Shown here: piece by piece, positions 9,043-18,368 of the stretch
Position numbering within the stretch: the first letter of the stretch is position 1
Layout: each line of letters opens with the position of its first letter
NCBI RefSeq assembly: GCF_022354825.1
Contig: NZ_CP031168.1
Location: 3,721,501 to 3,785,500 of the forward strand
From: Paenibacillus sp. H1-7
GTDB taxonomy: Bacteria > Bacillota > Bacilli > Paenibacillales > NBRC-103111
DNA length: 64,000 bases
Reading direction: 5' to 3'
Made by a program: the position numbers and the translations under genes
Notes under the pieces: generated by a model
Told to the model about the DNA's origin: nothing
The model's database searches: none
Seen by the model: only the letters and a program-made list of their open reading frames with translations

Positions 9043-9843
9043 ATGACAACGGACAAAACGAATCCAACGGTCAAATCGGCCGATCGTGTTCTGGACATCT
9101 TTGAATTGTTTGCCGAAGCCGATGTCAGGGAGCTAAGCTTAATGGACATTTCCCGCCGTCTGGAGCTTCCGACAAGCAGCTTGTTCAAAATACTGCAAAA
9201 TCTGGTTCACAGAGGCTATTTGGAGAAGGATGAGCATGGCAAAATGTTTCGCCTTGGCTACAAAATTTTTCAGATCGGAGCGAAATATGCCCAGCATACC
9301 AACTTGACTGCCGAGTTCCAGTATGTCGCTCAACAAATCGTTGCAGAAGTGAATGAAGCGGTGTATTTGTCGATCCGGAGCGGGCGAAATATATTGTACA
9401 TTGCGGAGAGACAAAGCACGCACCCGGTACGCTTCGTATCCCACTTAGGGATGCAGCTTCCGCTACATACAACGGCTATGGGGAAGCTGTTCTTAAGCTC
9501 ATTGAGCGACGAGAAATTGGCAGAGCTGTATCAGGAGGAGGAGGAGCTGGGGCTTCTTACCGATACAACCATTTCCGAGTGGGATGTGCTGAAGAAGCAG
9601 CTGGATGAAATTCGTCGAACCGGCGTTTCATTCAGCAACGGGGAAGCGGTTCAAGGCGTTCGCTGCGCAGCTGCTCCCATAGTCAATGCCAATCAAGAAA
9701 TGATTGCCGCAATGAGCATTTCCATTCCACTAACGCGATGGAAGGAAGAGACTTGGAACCAGATGACGGAGCTGGTTGTTCAAGGCGCGAAGAAGCTGAG
9801 CTGGGTTCACTTTTACCAGCCTGATGAATCGATGAGGACGTGA
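9043..9843 (+). CDS. IclR family transcriptional regulator
   Basis: 266-aa IclR regulator: an N-terminal winged HTH (residues ~8-65; LMDISRRLELPTSSLFKILQ) followed by the IclR effector domain with MGKLFLSSL and GVSFSNGEAVQGVRCAAAP. It is the sixth gene of the run that starts at 4297 and probably regulates it in response to a pathway metabolite. AAAGGAAGG lies before the ATG, 14 bp after the preceding gene. Confidence 0.92.
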   Translation: MTTDKTNPTVKSADRVLDIFELFAEADVRELSLMDISRRLELPTSSLFKILQNLVHRGYLEKDEHGKMFRLGYKIFQIGAKYAQHTNLTAEFQYVAQQIVAEVNEAVYLSIRSGRNILYIAERQSTHPVRFVSHLGMQLPLHTTAMGKLFLSSLSDEKLAELYQEEEELGLLTDTTISEWDVLKKQLDEIRRTGVSFSNGEAVQGVRCAAAPIVNANQEMIAAMSISIPLTRWKEETWNQMTELVVQGAKKLSWVHFYQPDESMRT

Positions 9844-9893
9844 GAGAGCTAAAAGCAGCGGTCCCAGTCTCTCTCCTGACCTTGGCGGACCGT

Positions 9894-10766
9894 TTAGCTG
9901 TCGGTGAATTGCTTTCTAAGCTCAAGCGGAGTAAAGCCATTCATTTCCTTAAACACCTTATCAAAATAATTGACATTACAAAACCCGGTTAAATCTGCAA
10001 TTTGCGTAATCGACAAGTCTTGCTGGATCAGCAGACGCTTAGCCATATCGACCCTGTATCGATTGATGTAGTTCGTCGGAGTTACACCCGTGACCTTTTT
10101 GAAAAAACGCGTGAAATGGAAGGGGCTCATATTCACAAGGGACCCTAGGGTGTCGGTATATATTTTTTCAGCATAGTTGGACTCTATGTAGTCGAGAGCC
10201 GGCTTCAAACGCAGATATTGAGCGGAATGCTTGCTTACGTCTTTGGATAGGCACTGTTCTTGCTGAAAGCTTCGTAGAAGAGGAATCATTATCCGGAACA
10301 GGGAAGATATAATAAGGTGCTCGCTGCCGATATCTTGATTCGTGTATTCGCTGAATGCGGAAACAAAATGGGCGTGAAGCTCGTTCCAAAGCGGATGTGA
10401 GGGCACGAAAGGCTCCAGGATCGGAGCGGAATGAAGGAAACGGGAATATACATGCTGCGTCTCAGATAGGTCGAAAGAGCTTGCCAATAAAGACATGTCG
10501 AATATCATGCCGTGGATCGTACTGCTTGTCCCATGCAAGGAGTGCATCGAATGAATTTTGCAGCTGTTAACAAAAATAATGGCCGGTGCGCAGATGACAA
10601 ACGTTCGGTTGTCAATATGCAGCTGAGCTTCACCATCGACAAGATGAATGAATTCAAGGTGCTCGTGCCAATGCGGTCTGACCAGATGAGAGCAGCTTAC
10701 GACTTCCGTCATCCTCAATGGGAAGCGCTTACCTTCGAAAGGCTCAATCTTCTTCACAGCATCCAT
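9894..10766 (-). CDS. AraC family transcriptional regulator
   Basis: 290 aa with an N-terminal cupin-like sensing domain (PHWHEHLEFIHLVDGEAQL) and two C-terminal HTH motifs (LGSLVNMSPFHFTRFFKKVTG and ITQIADLTGFCNVNYFDKVFKE). It is typical of AraC activators controlling sugar genes. The ATG at 10766 (MDAVKKIEPF) is preferred over an upstream codon, although its ribosome site (AAGGCGGGTGG) is modest. It diverges from the glycosidase operon at 10939, its likely target, and converges on the IclR gene. Confidence 0.9.
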   Translation of the reverse strand: MDAVKKIEPFEGKRFPLRMTEVVSCSHLVRPHWHEHLEFIHLVDGEAQLHIDNRTFVICAPAIIFVNSCKIHSMHSLHGTSSTIHGMIFDMSLLASSFDLSETQHVYSRFLHSAPILEPFVPSHPLWNELHAHFVSAFSEYTNQDIGSEHLIISSLFRIMIPLLRSFQQEQCLSKDVSKHSAQYLRLKPALDYIESNYAEKIYTDTLGSLVNMSPFHFTRFFKKVTGVTPTNYINRYRVDMAKRLLIQQDLSITQIADLTGFCNVNYFDKVFKEMNGFTPLELRKQFTDS

Positions 10767-10886
10767 GCAGCCACCCGCCTTAAGGTTCTTTTGAAGATTA
10801 GTATACCATAGCTTGCTGCAGCCGTAACGAGAAAAGAGCAAAATCATGCAACGAAAGCGCAGATTGTTCTATAGAAGACGTGCTCC

Positions 10887-10920
10887 GAATTGCGCATAAT
10901 GATATCAATAAAAGCAATTC
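10887..10920. promoter_or_regulatory. Inverted repeat between AraC gene and glycosidase operon
   Basis: GAATTGC (10887-10893) and GCAATTC (10914-10920) are perfect inverted 7-mers 20 bp apart, just before the glycosidase ribosome binding site. This is a candidate operator for the divergent AraC regulator. No convincing sigma-A promoter was found here. Confidence 0.35.
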
Positions 10921-10938
10921 ATAAGGGGAGAGAGTCCG

Positions 10939-12666
10939 TTGACGAGCTTGACGCCATTGCATGTTCAATCACATTTACCTGATATTTGGAAGGAAGGGGC
11001 ATTATTCGCCTTCTCCGGTTATGACGGACCGACGGATTCGAGCTCCGGATTCGTAGCTTCACTAGGAGCGACGGGGTACAGCTTGTTATTCCATACACCC
11101 CAGCGGAGATTGCTGTCGTTTGAAGTTCCTCAGTCTGGTAACGTAAGGATTTGCACGGGAGACGTGCTCCTGACCGAATTGGAGGAAGGAAGCTTACTGG
11201 CTGTGTATTCCAGCTGGCATACGCTCATAGGAACTGCGCCATCGGCAGTCCTTATACAATTAAGCTTCGAGCAGAGCGATGGCGGTGAATCGTGGCGGGA
11301 AGACAATCTTATTATTACAAAATCGAAGAACGGGCAGGATGCGGTGGTGCTTGTTCGGGATAAGGAACGTTGGTCGCTGGCTTTCGGACGGCAGGTCGAA
11401 GAGGCATCAAAGCGGGCATTGGAAGGGTTGGAGCTGGATGCTGCGAAGACAGCGGAAGATAGGCTGCGGTTTTACCGGAATGTTCCTACAATTGCCGATT
11501 CAACGAAACAGCAGCTGCTAAACAAATGCTTCAGCGTTATGAAAGTGAATACGCTCTCTCCCGAGGGCGTTATTCAACAGCGATGGTCGACTCCGGACCG
11601 CGTTCCCCATCAAGCTATGTGGCTGTGGGATTCCGTATTTCATACGATAGCCATGAATAAGCTGGATCCTCTGTTATCCTGGGATTTTCTAAAATCCGTA
11701 CTGGATACACAGCTGGAGAGCGGAATGATCCCTCATATGACCAGAGTCGACGGTACGTGCTCGAGCATAACTCAGCCTCCGCTGCTTGCCTGGGGCGTAT
11801 GGGAAAATTACCTTCACACTAAGCGCCTAGCTCACCTGCAATATGCGCTTCCTGTCCTGGAACGGTATCTTACCTGGGACTTGACGAATAGAGACCGGAA
11901 TGGCAACGGGCTGTTGGAGTGGATGATCGAAGGCAATCCACTGTGCCGCTCCGGAGAATCCGGAATGGATAATTCCCCAAGGTTTGATCGCGCCGCCACG
12001 CTGGACGCAGTCGATTTCTCCGTATTCGCCGCTCACGAGGCTGAATGTATCTCATTAATAGCTGATGTGCTCGGGGAAGAAGAGAAAGCGGGGTATTGGA
12101 GGAAGAAGGCTTCCTATCTGAATGAACAGATCCAGTTGCTGCTCTGGGACGAACATGAAGGCTTCTATTTCGATAGAGAGATGGACGGCAGCAGCTCTCG
12201 GGTGAGAGCGGTGAGCGGGTTGCTGCCGCTGCTGCTTAAGCCGCTGCCGCAAGAGCGGACGGAGCGGTTAATCAGCCATTTGCGGGATCCACGGCATTTT
12301 CTGACGAAGTACCCTGTCCCGACGACAGCCCTATCGGAACCGACCTATGGAACGGACATGTGGAGAGGGCCGGTATGGATCAATATGAATTATCTTGTGT
12401 ACATGGGATTGATTAAGCAGGGTAGAGTGGAAGAGGCGAACGAGCTGGCCGCCACGACAATCGAAATGGTCCAAAGCAATTACGAGCAGTTCGGCGTTAT
12501 CTTCGAATATTACGATTCTTCCGGTCAAGTTCCGCCTCCAGCCTGCGATAGAAAAGGTCCTACGTCAGGGATCTATGACATCAGACGGAAAATGGATGTG
12601 GTTCGCGATTTTCACTGGTCCGCCTCGCTGACCGCCTGCTTGTTGATGGAGACCGATCAAGGTTAA
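10939..12666 (+). CDS. Glycoside hydrolase, (alpha/alpha)6 trehalase/GH63-like
   Basis: 575-aa cytoplasmic protein with an N-terminal beta-rich domain (about residues 1-180) and an (alpha/alpha)6 barrel. Motifs shared with GH37/GH63-type enzymes are MWLWDSVFHTIAMNK (catalytic-acid region), EWMIEGNPLCRSGESGMDNSP, YGTDMWRGPVWINMNYLVY and a C-terminal FHWSASLTACLL. Members cleave alpha-glucosides, mannosylglycerate or related short sugars; the exact substrate is open. TTG start at 10939 with AAGGGGAGAG upstream. It leads the second half of the region 2 block. Confidence 0.82.
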   Translation: MTSLTPLHVQSHLPDIWKEGALFAFSGYDGPTDSSSGFVASLGATGYSLLFHTPQRRLLSFEVPQSGNVRICTGDVLLTELEEGSLLAVYSSWHTLIGTAPSAVLIQLSFEQSDGGESWREDNLIITKSKNGQDAVVLVRDKERWSLAFGRQVEEASKRALEGLELDAAKTAEDRLRFYRNVPTIADSTKQQLLNKCFSVMKVNTLSPEGVIQQRWSTPDRVPHQAMWLWDSVFHTIAMNKLDPLLSWDFLKSVLDTQLESGMIPHMTRVDGTCSSITQPPLLAWGVWENYLHTKRLAHLQYALPVLERYLTWDLTNRDRNGNGLLEWMIEGNPLCRSGESGMDNSPRFDRAATLDAVDFSVFAAHEAECISLIADVLGEEEKAGYWRKKASYLNEQIQLLLWDEHEGFYFDREMDGSSSRVRAVSGLLPLLLKPLPQERTERLISHLRDPRHFLTKYPVPTTALSEPTYGTDMWRGPVWINMNYLVYMGLIKQGRVEEANELAATTIEMVQSNYEQFGVIFEYYDSSGQVPPPACDRKGPTSGIYDIRRKMDVVRDFHWSASLTACLLMETDQG

Positions 12667-12690
12667 AACTGCCTTCATGGGAGGATGACA

Positions 12691-13449
12691 ATGTTGCAGC
12701 TGCACAATAAAGTAATTCATATTACAGGATCGTTAGGCAAGCTCGGATTGTCGGCGGTTAAACTGTTTGCAGAACGGGGAGCCGTTGTCATTGCAAGCGA
12801 TCTGGCTGATCCGGAGGGCGCTGCTCTGAAGCTTGGCAAAGTGCTGGATGAGAAAGTATGGCAAGAGCAAGTTATGTATTTGCAGCTGGACGCACGAGAC
12901 GAATCCCAAATCCGGTTGGGGATGCAAGCAATTCAGGATCGTTGGGGGCGATTGGACGGATTGTACCACAACGCCTATACCCAAATCTATAAACCGGCAC
13001 TGGAGCTATCCTTAGAGGAATGGAACCAGGTGATACTCGGCACGCTGACCAGCACCTTTCTGATGAATAAATATTCGCTCCCGCTCATGATTGAGACTGG
13101 TGGCGGTGCTATCCTCAACACATCGTCCGTCTTAAGCCAGATGGTAAAACCGGCCTGTCTGGCGTATGGCGCAGCCAAAGCGGGCGTCAATCAAATGACT
13201 CGCGTCATTGCTTCCGATTACGCAGACAAAGGGATCCGAGCCAATGTGCTGCTGCCGGGCGACATTAAGACGCAGGAGGCGCTTGCCGCCATGCCGCTTT
13301 CCTTTCGCGAAGCGGTAGCCGAGCAGACGCCGCTTGGACGGTCGGGGACACCGGAGGAAGTATCGGAGCTGGCAGCCTTTCTGCTGTCCGACGGTGCTTC
13401 GTATGTTACCGGAGCTTTGGTAGCTGTAGACGGGGGGTTCTCGCTATGA
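12691..13449 (+). CDS. SDR family oxidoreductase
   Basis: 252-aa classical short-chain dehydrogenase. The cofactor motif TGSLGKLG starts near residue 11, the catalytic serine lies in NTSSVLSQ and the YxxxK pair in YGAAKAG. The C-terminus DGASYVTGALVAVDGGFSL is typical. A sugar or polyol substrate is likely from context. The ATG at 12691 is chosen over 12685 because GGGAGG is 6 bases before it rather than adjacent. Its stop overlaps the ATG of the creatininase-like gene by 4 bases. Confidence 0.92.
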   Translation: MLQLHNKVIHITGSLGKLGLSAVKLFAERGAVVIASDLADPEGAALKLGKVLDEKVWQEQVMYLQLDARDESQIRLGMQAIQDRWGRLDGLYHNAYTQIYKPALELSLEEWNQVILGTLTSTFLMNKYSLPLMIETGGGAILNTSSVLSQMVKPACLAYGAAKAGVNQMTRVIASDYADKGIRANVLLPGDIKTQEALAAMPLSFREAVAEQTPLGRSGTPEEVSELAAFLLSDGASYVTGALVAVDGGFSL

Positions 13450-14240
13450 ACGACGACTTCTTGTTCCACCGTAAGACCCGGGAAGTATTAAATCGCCATG
13501 CAGCGGAAGGCTATGCCGTGGTTGTCCCGCTTGCCGCTACCGAACAGCACGGTCCCTATCTTCCGGTGTTTACCGACAGTATCATTGGCAATCATATTGC
13601 GCTGGAAGCCTGCAGGAAGGCGTCGAGCACTATGAAGCTGCTGCTGGCACCAACGCTGACTATAGGATGCTCGCAGCACCATTTGGCCTTCGGCGGTACA
13701 TTATCGTTCACCTCGTCTACCTATCTTGCGATGTTGAATGATATCGGCGAAAGCTTGGTGAGAGGAGGCTTCCGGAAAATCATCTTTCTGAACGCTCACG
13801 GGGGCAACGAGCCATTAATGCATCAGGCCGCACAGGATTTGGCCGTGAAGCATGACATCTGGACTGCGTCTTCCTCTTATTGGAGCCTATCGAGAACGGC
13901 TCTTAACGAGCAGAACGCCCAGGATATGGGGATGGTCCCGGGTCATGCGGGAGGATTCGAAGCTTCGCTCGTCGCAGCCCTTGAACCGGATTGGATCGAA
14001 GCCCCCGATCGGGCAGCACAACCGTTGCATCCGCAGCGTTCATGGATTAACGCGGGGCCAGCAGGCTCCTTTGTAGGAAAGCATGGACAGCTGACGGGAG
14101 CGGACGGGTATACGGATGGTTACACTCATGCCGATGCCGTAAAGGGTGCTGAATGCTTGCAATCCATTATACAATCGACGGCAAGCTGGCTCGAACAAGT
14201 GGTTAATTGGATGAATGAAAGGATGGAAGTCGAAGGATGA
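13446..14240 (+). CDS. Creatininase family protein
   Basis: 264 aa. The creatininase/creatinine amidohydrolase fold is indicated by PLAATEQHGPYLPVFTD, FLNAHGGNEPLM and PGHAGGFEASL, which supply the Glu, His and Asp metal ligands of this binuclear metalloenzyme family. Family members hydrolyse cyclic amides, formamides or similar C-N bonds, and many 'creatininases' in sugar clusters have unrelated substrates. It overlaps the genes on both sides by 4 bases (ATGA), so a common translational unit is likely. Confidence 0.9.
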   Translation: MNDDFLFHRKTREVLNRHAAEGYAVVVPLAATEQHGPYLPVFTDSIIGNHIALEACRKASSTMKLLLAPTLTIGCSQHHLAFGGTLSFTSSTYLAMLNDIGESLVRGGFRKIIFLNAHGGNEPLMHQAAQDLAVKHDIWTASSSYWSLSRTALNEQNAQDMGMVPGHAGGFEASLVAALEPDWIEAPDRAAQPLHPQRSWINAGPAGSFVGKHGQLTGADGYTDGYTHADAVKGAECLQSIIQSTASWLEQVVNWMNERMEVEG

Positions 14241-15367
14241 GCGGACCGGCACGACGCAAACAAGTGGCTGCAATCGTAACCGAATACCGTTCCGATTCCC
14301 ATGCAGAAGTAATCCTTGGCAGGCTGCTGGGCCAATTCGGGTATCATCCGCAAATCGACGTAGCGTCCTTGTACCTGGATCAGGTTCCGGCTAACGATAT
14401 GGGGTTGGCTGAAGCACAGGCACATGGCGTTGCCGTCTGCACAACGATCGAAGAAGCTATTGCCATCGAGCGAAACGGCAGTTCGATCGACGGGATCCTT
14501 TTGATCGGTGAGCATGGGGACTATCCGTGGAATGAGAAGCGTCAGAAGCTGTATCCGCGACGCCGTTTCTTTGAAGAAGCTTTCAAGGCGATGGATAAAC
14601 TAGGGTTGGCAGTGCCTATATTCAACGACAAGCATTTGTCTTATCGAATGGATGACGCACAGTGGATTTACGGTGAGCTGAAGAAGCGAGGATTGCCGTT
14701 TCTAGGCGGATCCTCTATACCTCTTACGCCTCAAGTGCCGGACTACCCAACCGGCAAGTTAAATAAGGTACAGGAGATTTTCGTAATCAGCTGGCTTGGT
14801 CTCGAATCTTATGGCTTTCATGGGATGGAAGTGCTGCAGTCACTTGCCGAGCAAAGAGAGGGCGGCGAGCAGGGGATCGTTTCCGTTCAGGCTTTGGAGG
14901 GGCGTTCCGTCTGGGCTGCGATGGATCAAGGTAAGGTTCCTGAGGATTTGATGCTCCAAGCGTTACAAATGACCAGTGAGGAAATTCCAGGCCATCCGAG
15001 AGACCATGTCGACGTCCCCACGCTGTTCATGGTGGAATATCGCGATGGAGTGAAGGGTTACGTTCTCCAGCTGCAGCGTTTTGTAAAAGAGTGGGTGTAT
15101 GCCTTCCGCGGAGGGGACGGGGAAATTACAGCCTCACGCTGCAGCAGCGAGCCGGGACGTCCTTACATACATTTCGCCGAGCTGACGAGACGAATCGAGC
15201 AGATGGTCATGACAGGGCAATCAACGGTTTGTGCTGAACGGACTTTTCTCACCACCGGAATGATCAATATGAGCATGGAATCGCTGCATCTCGGCAAAAA
15301 GCTGGCAACTCCCGAGCTCAGCACGATCCGCTACTCTCCTGCAGCAGCTGCAAAAGCTCAATTATAG
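14237..15367 (+). CDS. Conserved-looking protein of unknown function in sugar catabolic cluster
   Basis: 376 aa; I do not recognise a named family. It is soluble, with no signal peptide or membrane helices. The first half looks like alternating beta/alpha (VAAIVTEYRSDSHAEVILGR; GILLIGEHGDYPWNEKRQK; LAVPIFNDKHLSY), resembling a Rossmann-type half without the glycine-rich dinucleotide motif. Histidine- and aspartate-rich segments (GEHGDYPW, FNDKHLSYRMDDAQW) could form an active site. It is translationally coupled (4-base overlap) to the creatininase-like gene and followed 41 bp later by an FAD oxidoreductase, so a catabolic enzyme role is a reasonable inference. Confidence 0.75.
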   Translation: MSGPARRKQVAAIVTEYRSDSHAEVILGRLLGQFGYHPQIDVASLYLDQVPANDMGLAEAQAHGVAVCTTIEEAIAIERNGSSIDGILLIGEHGDYPWNEKRQKLYPRRRFFEEAFKAMDKLGLAVPIFNDKHLSYRMDDAQWIYGELKKRGLPFLGGSSIPLTPQVPDYPTGKLNKVQEIFVISWLGLESYGFHGMEVLQSLAEQREGGEQGIVSVQALEGRSVWAAMDQGKVPEDLMLQALQMTSEEIPGHPRDHVDVPTLFMVEYRDGVKGYVLQLQRFVKEWVYAFRGGDGEITASRCSSEPGRPYIHFAELTRRIEQMVMTGQSTVCAERTFLTTGMINMSMESLHLGKKLATPELSTIRYSPAAAAKAQL

Positions 15368-15408
15368 CAGGGCACACTAAACAAATGGCAAAGAAAGAGG
15401 GATGCCGA

Positions 15409-16974
15409 ATGGGCATGGGCAGCTTTTCCAAGTTGTACTACTACAAGCCTTCCAGCAAGGATTCAACCTCCGCACTGCATGTCGAAGCGGATCTGTGTAT
15501 TTACGGCGGCACACCGGCCGGAATTGCAGCAGCCGTGCAAGCAAGCCGCATGGGCTTAAAAGCCGTGATCGCCGAATTCAGCCAGCATATAGGAGGCATG
15601 ACGTCAAGCGGGCTCGGACGTACGGATGTGGGAGAAGCAGCGGCAATTGGCGGCATATCGAGCGAATTCTACCGTGCGCTTGGTCAATATTACGACAGTA
15701 AGGAGCCTGACGGAAGAGCGTGGGCTTTCGAGCCGCATGTGGCGGAGCGCATCTATTTGGAGTGGTTGGAGCAAGCCGGGATACCGGTATACTATGAGCA
15801 GCATTTGGAATCCGTAGAGATGCACTCGGGACGTATACGGAAGCTGACCATGGAGAACGGAAATACATTTTCGGCACCGATGTTCATTGATGCTTCCTAT
15901 GAAGGCGATCTGCTTGCGCAGGCGGGCGTTTCGTATCATGTGGGAAGAGAATCGAATTCGGTGTATCAAGAGATTTTGAACGGAATTCATTTCGGTCACC
16001 CCAAACATAACTTTATGGCCTGGGTGGACCCCTATGTAAAAGAAGGCAAAATCGACAGCGGGCTGCTGCCGGGGGTTACCGATGCCGCGCCGGGAGTACA
16101 AGGCCAAGGCGACAGCTCGGTGCAAGCCTATAACTTCCGCATATGCTTGAGCCGCAACAAGGACAATCAGCTTCCTTATCCCGAACCGCCCAACTATAAC
16201 CGCGATGAATTTGCATTGCTGGCGCGGTATATCCGTAATGGAGTTTGGGACGCGTTAAGGCTTAATAAGGAGATGCCGAACTTCAAGAGCGATTTAAATA
16301 ATTGGGGCGGGGTTTCGACCGATTATATCGGCAGGAACTATGACTGGCCGGAGGCCGATTATGCACGGCGCGAGCAGCTTTTTCAAGAGCATGTGCACTA
16401 CAACATGGGAATGCTGTATTTCCTGGCGAATGATGATAGCATTCCAGCATCGGTCCGAGCGGAGGTCAGGGAATGGGGACTGCCTGCCGATGAATTCCGG
16501 GCAACCGGCGGATGGCCGCACCAGCTGTATATCCGTGAAGCGAGACGAATGATCGCTGAGGTGGTCATGACGGAGCAGCACTGCCGTCACTACCGAGTCG
16601 AGGAGGATTCTATAGGATTGGCTGCGTACACAATGGATTCCCATAACTGCAGGCGGCTGGTTCTCGACGGACGATGCATTAACGAGGGGAATGTCGAGAT
16701 CAGTCCGAACGGTCCGTACCCGATCTCTTACCGCGCTATTATCCCTAAGGGAGAACAGTGTACGAATCTGCTCGTCCCCGTGTGCCTGTCGTCAACGCAT
16801 ATTGCCTATGGATCTATCCGAATGGAGCCCGTGTTCATGATTCTCGGGCAATCCGCCGCAACAGCCGCCGCCTTAGCACTAGAGCACCAATGCGCATTGC
16901 AGGATCTGGACTACCGGCTCTTGCGCAGCCGATTGCTGCAGGACGGTCAAATACTTGATGCAGTCAAATCGTAA
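15409..16974 (+). CDS. FAD-dependent oxidoreductase
   Basis: 521 aa of the FAD-dependent oxidoreductase family common in polysaccharide loci. The FAD-binding N-terminus reads DLCIYGGTPAGIAAAVQASR, followed by QHIGGMTSSGLGRTD. The C-terminal part has the second FAD-contact region (MILGQSAATAAALAL). No signal peptide. The start at 15409 is preferred: AGAGGG is 7 bases upstream, whereas the ATG at 15385 has no clear ribosome site. Function inferred: oxidation of a sugar or derivative inside the cell. Confidence 0.85.
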   Translation: MGMGSFSKLYYYKPSSKDSTSALHVEADLCIYGGTPAGIAAAVQASRMGLKAVIAEFSQHIGGMTSSGLGRTDVGEAAAIGGISSEFYRALGQYYDSKEPDGRAWAFEPHVAERIYLEWLEQAGIPVYYEQHLESVEMHSGRIRKLTMENGNTFSAPMFIDASYEGDLLAQAGVSYHVGRESNSVYQEILNGIHFGHPKHNFMAWVDPYVKEGKIDSGLLPGVTDAAPGVQGQGDSSVQAYNFRICLSRNKDNQLPYPEPPNYNRDEFALLARYIRNGVWDALRLNKEMPNFKSDLNNWGGVSTDYIGRNYDWPEADYARREQLFQEHVHYNMGMLYFLANDDSIPASVRAEVREWGLPADEFRATGGWPHQLYIREARRMIAEVVMTEQHCRHYRVEEDSIGLAAYTMDSHNCRRLVLDGRCINEGNVEISPNGPYPISYRAIIPKGEQCTNLLVPVCLSSTHIAYGSIRMEPVFMILGQSAATAAALALEHQCALQDLDYRLLRSRLLQDGQILDAVKS

Positions 16975-17024
16975 CAGCCGCTAAAAAAGTGCAATCACTT
17001 TATGGTTAACGGGAGGTTATTCTC

Positions 17025-18338
17025 ATGAACAAAAAGACGGCAGTTGTCGGACTCATCATGGCTTTTTCCCTAACGGCTTGTTCTACCGGAACATCGACAG
17101 AGAGCGGGCCAGGTGCGAAGAGCACGACAGCACCGGGGACTACGCCATCATCCAATCCCGTCACGCTGAAGATCGGCTTGCCTGGCGGGTATGACATTAC
17201 AAGCAAGAAGCTGATTGACAACTTTCAAGCCAAATATCCGAACATTAAGCTGGAAATTGAGGAGACGCCTTGGGCTGATTTCGTGACCAAAATCGTCACC
17301 CGCATTGCGGGAAATAATCCGCCTGATCTGTGGCTGCAAGAAAATGCGGTTATTCTAGGCTACGGAAAACGCGGTGTCGCTGAAAATTTGGAGCCTTACA
17401 TCAAACGGGATTTGAAGACGGAAGACTACGTAAGTGCTCTTACCTCCGCCAAGCTCGACGGCAAAATCTATGGCATTCCCCACGGAATTAACCCAGGAGC
17501 ACTAGCCTTTAATAAACAGATATTCACGGAAAACAATGTACCGCTGCCTACGGACAACTGGACCTATAACGATATGATCGAAGCCGCCAAGAAGCTGACC
17601 AAGGATACGAACGGCGACGGGAAAGCGGATATTTACGGCTTCCAGGCGGGCAACAATATTACGCTTGGCTGGCTCCCGTGGATGCGGGCATACGGCGGCT
17701 CCGCGTTGGACCCGACGCTGACCAAAGCGACCTTTGCAGATCCCAAATCGATTCAAGGACTTACGGCATGGGCGGATACCATTAACAAGCTGAAGATCAG
17801 CCCTACCCGGGAAGCGGCCAATACGGGCAAATTTTTCGAGAACGGCAAGGTGGCTATGACTTTTTTCCAATATGCTACCCAAGTATCGCTCAATAAGAAC
17901 AAACCCGATCTGGACTGGGATACGGTCAAAATTCCGATCGGCATGGACGGCAAACGGTTTGTTCCTATGGTAGTTAACCAATGGGTGATGTACTCCAAAT
18001 CGAAGCCGGAGGTTAAGGAGGCGGGCTGGACGTTCCTTAAGTACTATTTGAGCGACGAAGGACAGACCTTGCTTTCGGAAAGCGGAACGAGCTTGCCTGT
18101 GAAGAAGACGGCGCTGGAACAGCTGGAGAAATCAACCTCCAAGCCGGCGAACAAAAAGGCATTTACGAAAGGCATCGAAGAAGCGGGAGGCACACTGGAC
18201 GAGAATCCGTCGTGGAATGAATGGAGAGCGGCGGCCGGGCCTATTCTGAACGATATTATGGACGGCAAGCGAACTCCGGAAGACGGAGTGAAGGAAATAC
18301 AGCAAAAGGTGCAGCAGGTGCTCGACGACAACAAGTAA
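17025..18338 (+). CDS. ABC sugar transporter, substrate-binding lipoprotein
   Basis: 437-aa extracellular solute-binding protein (family 1). The lipoprotein signal peptide ends in LTAC with the lipidated cysteine at C19, followed by a Ser/Thr/Gly-rich linker and the fold from VTLKIGLPGGYD. Motifs such as YGIPHGINPGALAFNKQIF and WTFLKYYLSDEGQTLLSES are characteristic of sugar-binding members. First gene of a binding protein/permease/permease trio. No ATPase gene is linked, so a shared MsmX-type ATPase probably energises it. Confidence 0.95.
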   Translation: MNKKTAVVGLIMAFSLTACSTGTSTESGPGAKSTTAPGTTPSSNPVTLKIGLPGGYDITSKKLIDNFQAKYPNIKLEIEETPWADFVTKIVTRIAGNNPPDLWLQENAVILGYGKRGVAENLEPYIKRDLKTEDYVSALTSAKLDGKIYGIPHGINPGALAFNKQIFTENNVPLPTDNWTYNDMIEAAKKLTKDTNGDGKADIYGFQAGNNITLGWLPWMRAYGGSALDPTLTKATFADPKSIQGLTAWADTINKLKISPTREAANTGKFFENGKVAMTFFQYATQVSLNKNKPDLDWDTVKIPIGMDGKRFVPMVVNQWVMYSKSKPEVKEAGWTFLKYYLSDEGQTLLSESGTSLPVKKTALEQLEKSTSKPANKKAFTKGIEEAGGTLDENPSWNEWRAAAGPILNDIMDGKRTPEDGVKEIQQKVQQVLDDNK

Positions 18339-18368
18339 GCCGAATTAGTGATGAGAAGGGGTGTTTCC

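Noticed and set aside
9844..9893. Hairpin GAGAGA...TCTCTC between the convergent IclR and AraC genes
   Set aside because: No T-run on either strand and a weak stem; not supported as a terminator.
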